NCBI GenBank assembly: GCA_964528765.1
Contig: CAZGVA010000014.1
Span: forward strand, 1-23,369
Length of the DNA stretch: 23,369 bases
Source of the DNA: JABICX01 sp964528765
Lineage (GTDB): Archaea > Nanobdellota > Nanobdellia > UBA10117 > JABICX01
Direction of reading: 5' to 3'
The position numbers and the translations under genes are program-made. Shown here in pieces: positions 20,420 through 23,369 of the stretch (its first letter is position 1; each line of letters opens with the position of its first letter). The notes beneath the pieces are model-generated. The model saw nothing but the letters and a program-made list of their open reading frames with translations. It made no database searches and was not told the DNA's origin.

Positions 20420-21643
20420 ATGGAAATAAAAGTTCTCCATGAAGGATTAGTTCAGTTTCGTAGATATATAGCATTGACAAAAAAACTTGAATTTACACCC
20501 CAAGAAATTAAACAAATATTTGACGAAGTAGTAAATATATACGAACATTACTGTAAAACATATTTTCATAAATTTCTGATTAAAGAAAATACATATAAAT
20601 ATTTTAATATTAAGGTTGTTTGGTCGATTGATAATATTCGGAAAACCGAGACAGGTTCGGTGGGTGTACTGCAACTTTCTAAGGCATTTAATGATAAAAT
20701 ACCTATTTGTAAAATTAATATGAATGGAACTATGATCTTACGTGAACTTTCCGACATAGAAGATACATCCAGTACAGCGAAACTTTTAATTCGTGATAAA
20801 CTTGTAAGTATACTTGTGCATGAGACCATACATATTGCTCAATATACATTAGAATCAAGACGAGGTATTTTTTTAAATTTAGATATATTTAAACGTATGC
20901 TGGGTAGAAGTGAAGATATTTTTCAAAGATTGAGTATAATGTTAAGTATAATTAAGACCGATAATACTCATTTCATTAGATTAGCTACACTTGAGGGTGA
21001 AGCAGAATATTTTGGTCAACAATATGGTCATTATTCTATGTCTATTGATGAACCTGATCCTGATGTACGTAAAGGTTTAATAAACGTACGAAAATTCAAA
21101 TCAGAATTTTTAGTGGAAAACAAAATTCAATTGTTTGAGAAAATAATTTCAAATTCTACTAAAACCGTTGCAAATGTTACTAAAACTTTGAAAGAAATAT
21201 TTTTGTTACAGAAAAAATTTATTGTTTCATGCGAATCTGCTAAACCAGATGTTTTAGAAAAAAATATCGTTATATTAAGAAATAAACTCGATGAATTGGA
21301 TTCAAATTTAGTTAAATATGGTTCATTTGAACAAACTGTTTATAATTCATCCAAAGAGTATCATTATGTAATTGGTTACCTTGTTGTTCAGCTTCTTAGA
21401 CAAGCTAAATTGTGGCATTATAATCTTAGTCCGAGAGCGTTATTTGATAGATTTGTATCTGCAAATCTGAAAAAAGAAGTAAATAATCTACAAGAAGAAT
21501 TAAAATTATTTTTGATTAGCATTGATGAATCTGAGAAAGTAAGGCACGATATAATAAACATGCTATCAAACGATGCGAGAGAAATTAAAAAATTGCGTTC
21601 TAAGGTTGATTTAAGTGCTTTTAAGCCAGCACAAAAGATTTAA
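20420..21643 (+). CDS. HExxH protein, putative zinc metallopeptidase, unrecognised family
   Basis: I start at ATG 20420 (407 residues) rather than TTG 20402, since a TATA-like ATATATATAT (20389-20399) lies about 26 nt upstream. The middle holds a zinc-peptidase motif, LVSILVHETIHIAQ, with HETIH at 134-138 inside a helix. A second helix, LATLEGEAEYFGQQYG (188-203), carries E192, E194 and E196, any of which could be the third zinc ligand as in gluzincins. Residues from about 210 on are helical and coiled-coil-like with little conservation signal. No signal peptide or membrane helix is visible, so it seems cytosolic. The following small gene is 23 bp downstream. I know no named family; peptidase activity is inferred. 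Confidence 0.65.
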   Translation: MEIKVLHEGLVQFRRYIALTKKLEFTPQEIKQIFDEVVNIYEHYCKTYFHKFLIKENTYKYFNIKVVWSIDNIRKTETGSVGVLQLSKAFNDKIPICKINMNGTMILRELSDIEDTSSTAKLLIRDKLVSILVHETIHIAQYTLESRRGIFLNLDIFKRMLGRSEDIFQRLSIMLSIIKTDNTHFIRLATLEGEAEYFGQQYGHYSMSIDEPDPDVRKGLINVRKFKSEFLVENKIQLFEKIISNSTKTVANVTKTLKEIFLLQKKFIVSCESAKPDVLEKNIVILRNKLDELDSNLVKYGSFEQTVYNSSKEYHYVIGYLVVQLLRQAKLWHYNLSPRALFDRFVSANLKKEVNNLQEELKLFLISIDESEKVRHDIINMLSNDAREIKKLRSKVDLSAFKPAQKI

Positions 21644-21666
21644 AAATACACCATTTTACAGTTAAT

Positions 21667-22020
21667 ATGGTAGACGATAATTATAATAGTTTAAAATCAT
21701 TGGAAGAAATTGCTAAGGTTCAAATATTGGGCGGTGCTGCTGTGTGGGTACTCGGTAAAGGATTTTTAAAAACAATAAATATTGGATTGGGTGTAGCACA
21801 TCTTTTAGCAAGTATTCCTGAAAAAGGTGCAAAAGTAGATGAGTTAGATGTATCTCCAATTGAATTTGTTAATAGTTGGATTAGAGACCTGTTAATTCCT
21901 CTCGGATTAGTAGAAGAGCGAGAATCAGAAAGGTTTTACAGAACTAGCTTTGCAAATTCGGCACAATATTTAGTTAAACCAATACTATTGAGTAAATCAC
22001 AAGCATATTGTCAAGATTGA
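21667..22020 (+). CDS. Small winged-helix-like protein, unknown
   Basis: The 117-residue protein contains a pattern resembling the winged-helix/dimerisation domain of O-methyltransferases and regulators: a helix LGVAHLLASIPEKGAKVDELD (40-60), then SPIEFVNSWIRDLLIPLGLVEERESERFYRT (62-92) as helix, turn and wing. A preceding hydrophobic Gly-rich segment (ILGGAAVWVLGKGFLKT, 19-35) may be the first helix. No catalytic domain follows. It lies 23 bp after the HExxH gene with no promoter visible in between and likely shares its transcript, so it could be its regulator or partner, as in regulator-protease pairs. This is inference from position only. Confidence 0.5.
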   Translation: MVDDNYNSLKSLEEIAKVQILGGAAVWVLGKGFLKTINIGLGVAHLLASIPEKGAKVDELDVSPIEFVNSWIRDLLIPLGLVEERESERFYRTSFANSAQYLVKPILLSKSQAYCQD

Positions 22021-22030
22021 ATCTATATGA

Positions 22031-22438
22031 TTATATTGATTTTTCACCAATATCTTGGGAAAATCGTAGAAGATAACCACTTGGATCCATAACTAAAAAC
22101 TCTTTATTTCCCAATAATTTTTTCCCTTTACGATACCAATTATCTTTTGGTTCAACTTTCAAAGAGTGTTTAATTTTCTTTAAAGCAACTAGAATTGGTT
22201 TAATATCTTTAACTTGAATTTGGAAATTAATTCCGCGACCAAACGGATATTTTAGCTTTCCAGTTTCCCAATGATTGTTTATTTCTTCTAACATTATTTG
22301 ACTCCCTTGAAAAGATAGAAAAGCAAATTTAGCTTCTTTGCGTTCATACTCCACCTTAAAACCAAGTTTAGTGTAAAAATCTATACTTTTTTCTAAATTA
22401 GTTACACTTAATTCAGGAACCAGTTTATTGAATTTCAT
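22031..22438 (-). CDS. VOC-superfamily protein (glyoxalase/bleomycin-resistance fold)
   Basis: The 135-residue protein has the VOC beta-alpha-beta-beta-beta repeat: LVPELSVTNLEKSIDFYTKLGFKVEYERK (6-34), FAFLSFQGSQIMLEEI (38-53), then the second repeat INFQIQVKDIKPILVALKK (70-88) and the closing EFLVMDPSGYLLRFSQ (113-128). It looks closest to the bleomycin-binding-protein-like group; the closing MDPSGYLLRF is typical. A canonical metal ligand set is incomplete by eye, so it may be a binding protein instead of an enzyme. TATA-like ATTTTTATAC lies about 29 nt before the ATG. It is convergent with the winged-helix gene, 10 bp apart. Confidence 0.88.
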   Translation of the reverse strand: MKFNKLVPELSVTNLEKSIDFYTKLGFKVEYERKEAKFAFLSFQGSQIMLEEINNHWETGKLKYPFGRGINFQIQVKDIKPILVALKKIKHSLKVEPKDNWYRKGKKLLGNKEFLVMDPSGYLLRFSQDIGEKSI

Positions 22439-22529
22439 ATTTATTAATATAATTCTAAGTATAAAAATCTAATCAAAACTTATTGAGACGTACTCAGAAA
22501 GATTTTATATTATTGTTAATCTAATACCT

Positions 22530-22910
22530 ATGGAAACTAACAAACCCTATGGATATGAGCTTATTCTAGATTTGCATAAATGCAACAGTTCTAAATTTAA
22601 CCGAAAAAGTTTGCGTGAGTTTTTTACAAAGCTGTGTGAGGAAATCGATATGGAACCGGCAGATTTACATTTTTGGGATTATGAAGGATACCCTGAAGAA
22701 AAAGAGCTAGCTCCACCACATATAATGGGAACTTCAGCAGTTCAATTCATACTAACTAGCACAATTGTAGTTCATACGTTGGATTTACTCGAAGCAGTTT
22801 ATGTAAATATTTTTTCATGCAAGGAGTTTGATAGAGCTTCTGCTGAAACACTCGTAAAGAGTTGGTTTGAATCTCAAGAAAGCACTTCTCGTTTTATCGA
22901 ACGAGTCTAA
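22530..22910 (+). CDS. speD: SpeD-like pyruvoyl decarboxylase homologue
   Basis: SpeD (S-adenosylmethionine decarboxylase) cleaves itself to form a pyruvoyl group and feeds polyamine synthesis. This 126-residue homologue has the fold pattern GYELILDLHKC (8-18) and AVQFILTSTIVVHT (70-83). Relative to the Thermotoga enzyme, the key Ser55, Ser63, His68 and Cys83 correspond in exact spacing to S69, S77, H82 and C97. However, the Glu before the cleavage Ser is Thr (T76), and the usual HT(W/Y)PE after it reads HTLDL. Processing may still occur but the substrate may differ; archaeal and bacterial SpeD homologues that decarboxylate arginine or ornithine are known. TATA-like TTTTATATTATT is about 23 nt upstream. 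Confidence 0.8.
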   Translation: METNKPYGYELILDLHKCNSSKFNRKSLREFFTKLCEEIDMEPADLHFWDYEGYPEEKELAPPHIMGTSAVQFILTSTIVVHTLDLLEAVYVNIFSCKEFDRASAETLVKSWFESQESTSRFIERV

Positions 22911-22956
22911 ACATGTTTAATCAAAACCCTTTAATTTCTTACTTTCTTATGATTTT

Positions 22957-23369
22957 ATGTCTGAAAAAATACAAATTAAACCAACAACTTCGGATTTTTC
23001 TGCGAGTTTTCGAAAAATTAAACAAAAATTAAGTAAGAAACTTAAAAATGTAGAAATACATCATGTTGGCAGTACTGCGATTCCAAATTTGGGTGGGAAA
23101 AATTTTCTAGATGTTCTTATTGTCTGTACCAAAAAATCAGATGTCTCGACGATTAACGAACAACTTCAAGCAGAGGGTTTTGAATTTAAAGAAGAAACTC
23201 GTTATGATGAACGTTTGTTTTTCAAAAAGAAAGAAGAAAACTGGATTCATATTCATCTCACTTGGAAAGCCACGTCCGAAGAAAAATCCTTTCTAGGTCT
23301 TAGGGATTACTTGTTAGAAACCCCTGACGAAGCAAAGAAATACTATTTATTAAAAGGAAAAATCATAAA
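22957..23369 (+). CDS. GrpB-family (UPF0157) nucleotidyltransferase-fold protein, cut by right edge
   Basis: The frame from ATG 22957 stays open to the window end (137 residues). It holds the family signature IHHVGSTAIPNLGGKNFLDVLIV (34-56), where the GS and the D of FLDVLIV match the nucleotidyltransferase active site, and the later WIHIHLTW (92-99) with the conserved His pair. The segment LGLRDYLLETPDEAKKYYLLK continues the usual C-terminal helices. Known GrpB proteins have about 170-180 residues, so about 40 are missing. Function is uncertain; members often occur singly or fused to dephospho-CoA kinase. The TATA-like CTTTAATTTC lies about 23 nt before the start. Confidence 0.88.
   Translation, partial: MSEKIQIKPTTSDFSASFRKIKQKLSKKLKNVEIHHVGSTAIPNLGGKNFLDVLIVCTKKSDVSTINEQLQAEGFEFKEETRYDERLFFKKKEENWIHIHLTWKATSEEKSFLGLRDYLLETPDEAKKYYLLKGKII

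Noticed and set aside
20447..20829. Two minus-strand frames inside the HExxH gene
   Set aside because: Antisense shadows without start signals; the plus-strand gene explains the region.

Overview
The window looks like a metagenomic scaffold from an AT-rich archaeon with a compact genome, most likely a DPANN lineage of the Woesearchaeota/Pacearchaeota kind. The evidence is the gene set: an Nre DNA-repair protein with a C-terminal PCNA-binding motif, cyclic 2,3-diphosphoglycerate synthetase, an archaeal Ogg2 glycosylase, a UPF0251/DUF134 regulator, a lone ThiI PP-loop domain and single-pass DsbA-like proteins. The promoters agree: TATA boxes lie about 22-29 nt before many start codons, so many transcripts should be leaderless. 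I see no rRNA, tRNA, CRISPR array, IS element or integrase. Ten Ns at 8107-8116 are a scaffold gap, so linkage of the left and right parts depends on the assembly.

Layout. 1-1055 is an oxidative-stress operon: rubrerythrin (cut by the left edge), a cupin and desulfoferrodoxin. 1097-3082 holds an MBL-fold hydrolase divergent from Ogg, then a KaiC-like protein without a P-loop. 3128-6271 is a transport region: a MATE exporter, the dead tail of an EamA transporter, a small membrane protein, and an ArsP/YraQ-type permease translationally coupled to an unlisted 37-residue Cys-rich mini-protein. 6346-8225 has an unknown protein, a DUF134 regulator, a nucleoside 2-deoxyribosyltransferase and two DUF5320-like small proteins around the gap. 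Palindromes GAAT-N4-ATTC occur before both the DUF134 and DUF5320 genes and suggest a small regulon.

8306-16352 includes cyclic diphosphoglycerate synthetase with a coupled glutaredoxin, Nre, a PAS regulator with four cysteines divergent from a small unknown gene, a lipoprotein FKBP and a cytosolic FKBP, an MscS channel, a Nudix hydrolase, a standalone ThiI PP-loop protein and an Arg/Thr/Ala-rich histone-H1-like protein. 16440-19664 contains a ParB-like protein, an unknown coiled-coil protein, and three membrane-anchored proteins with extracytoplasmic cysteines: a DsbA-like protein with a CPFG active site, a two-helix membrane protein with a Cys-rich tail, and a small protein with a duplicated cysteine module. 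The DsbA-like gene carries an apparent frameshift in an 8-A run that hides its His-rich N-terminus and membrane anchor.

19743-23369 holds an HD-domain phosphohydrolase, an unrecognised HExxH protein followed by a winged-helix-like small protein, a VOC protein, a SpeD-like pyruvoyl decarboxylase homologue with an altered cleavage site, and a GrpB-family protein cut by the right edge. The best candidates for an undescribed system are the extracytoplasmic thiol cluster, the DUF134/DUF5320 regulon, the coupled Cys-rich mini-protein and permease, and the HExxH plus winged-helix pair.
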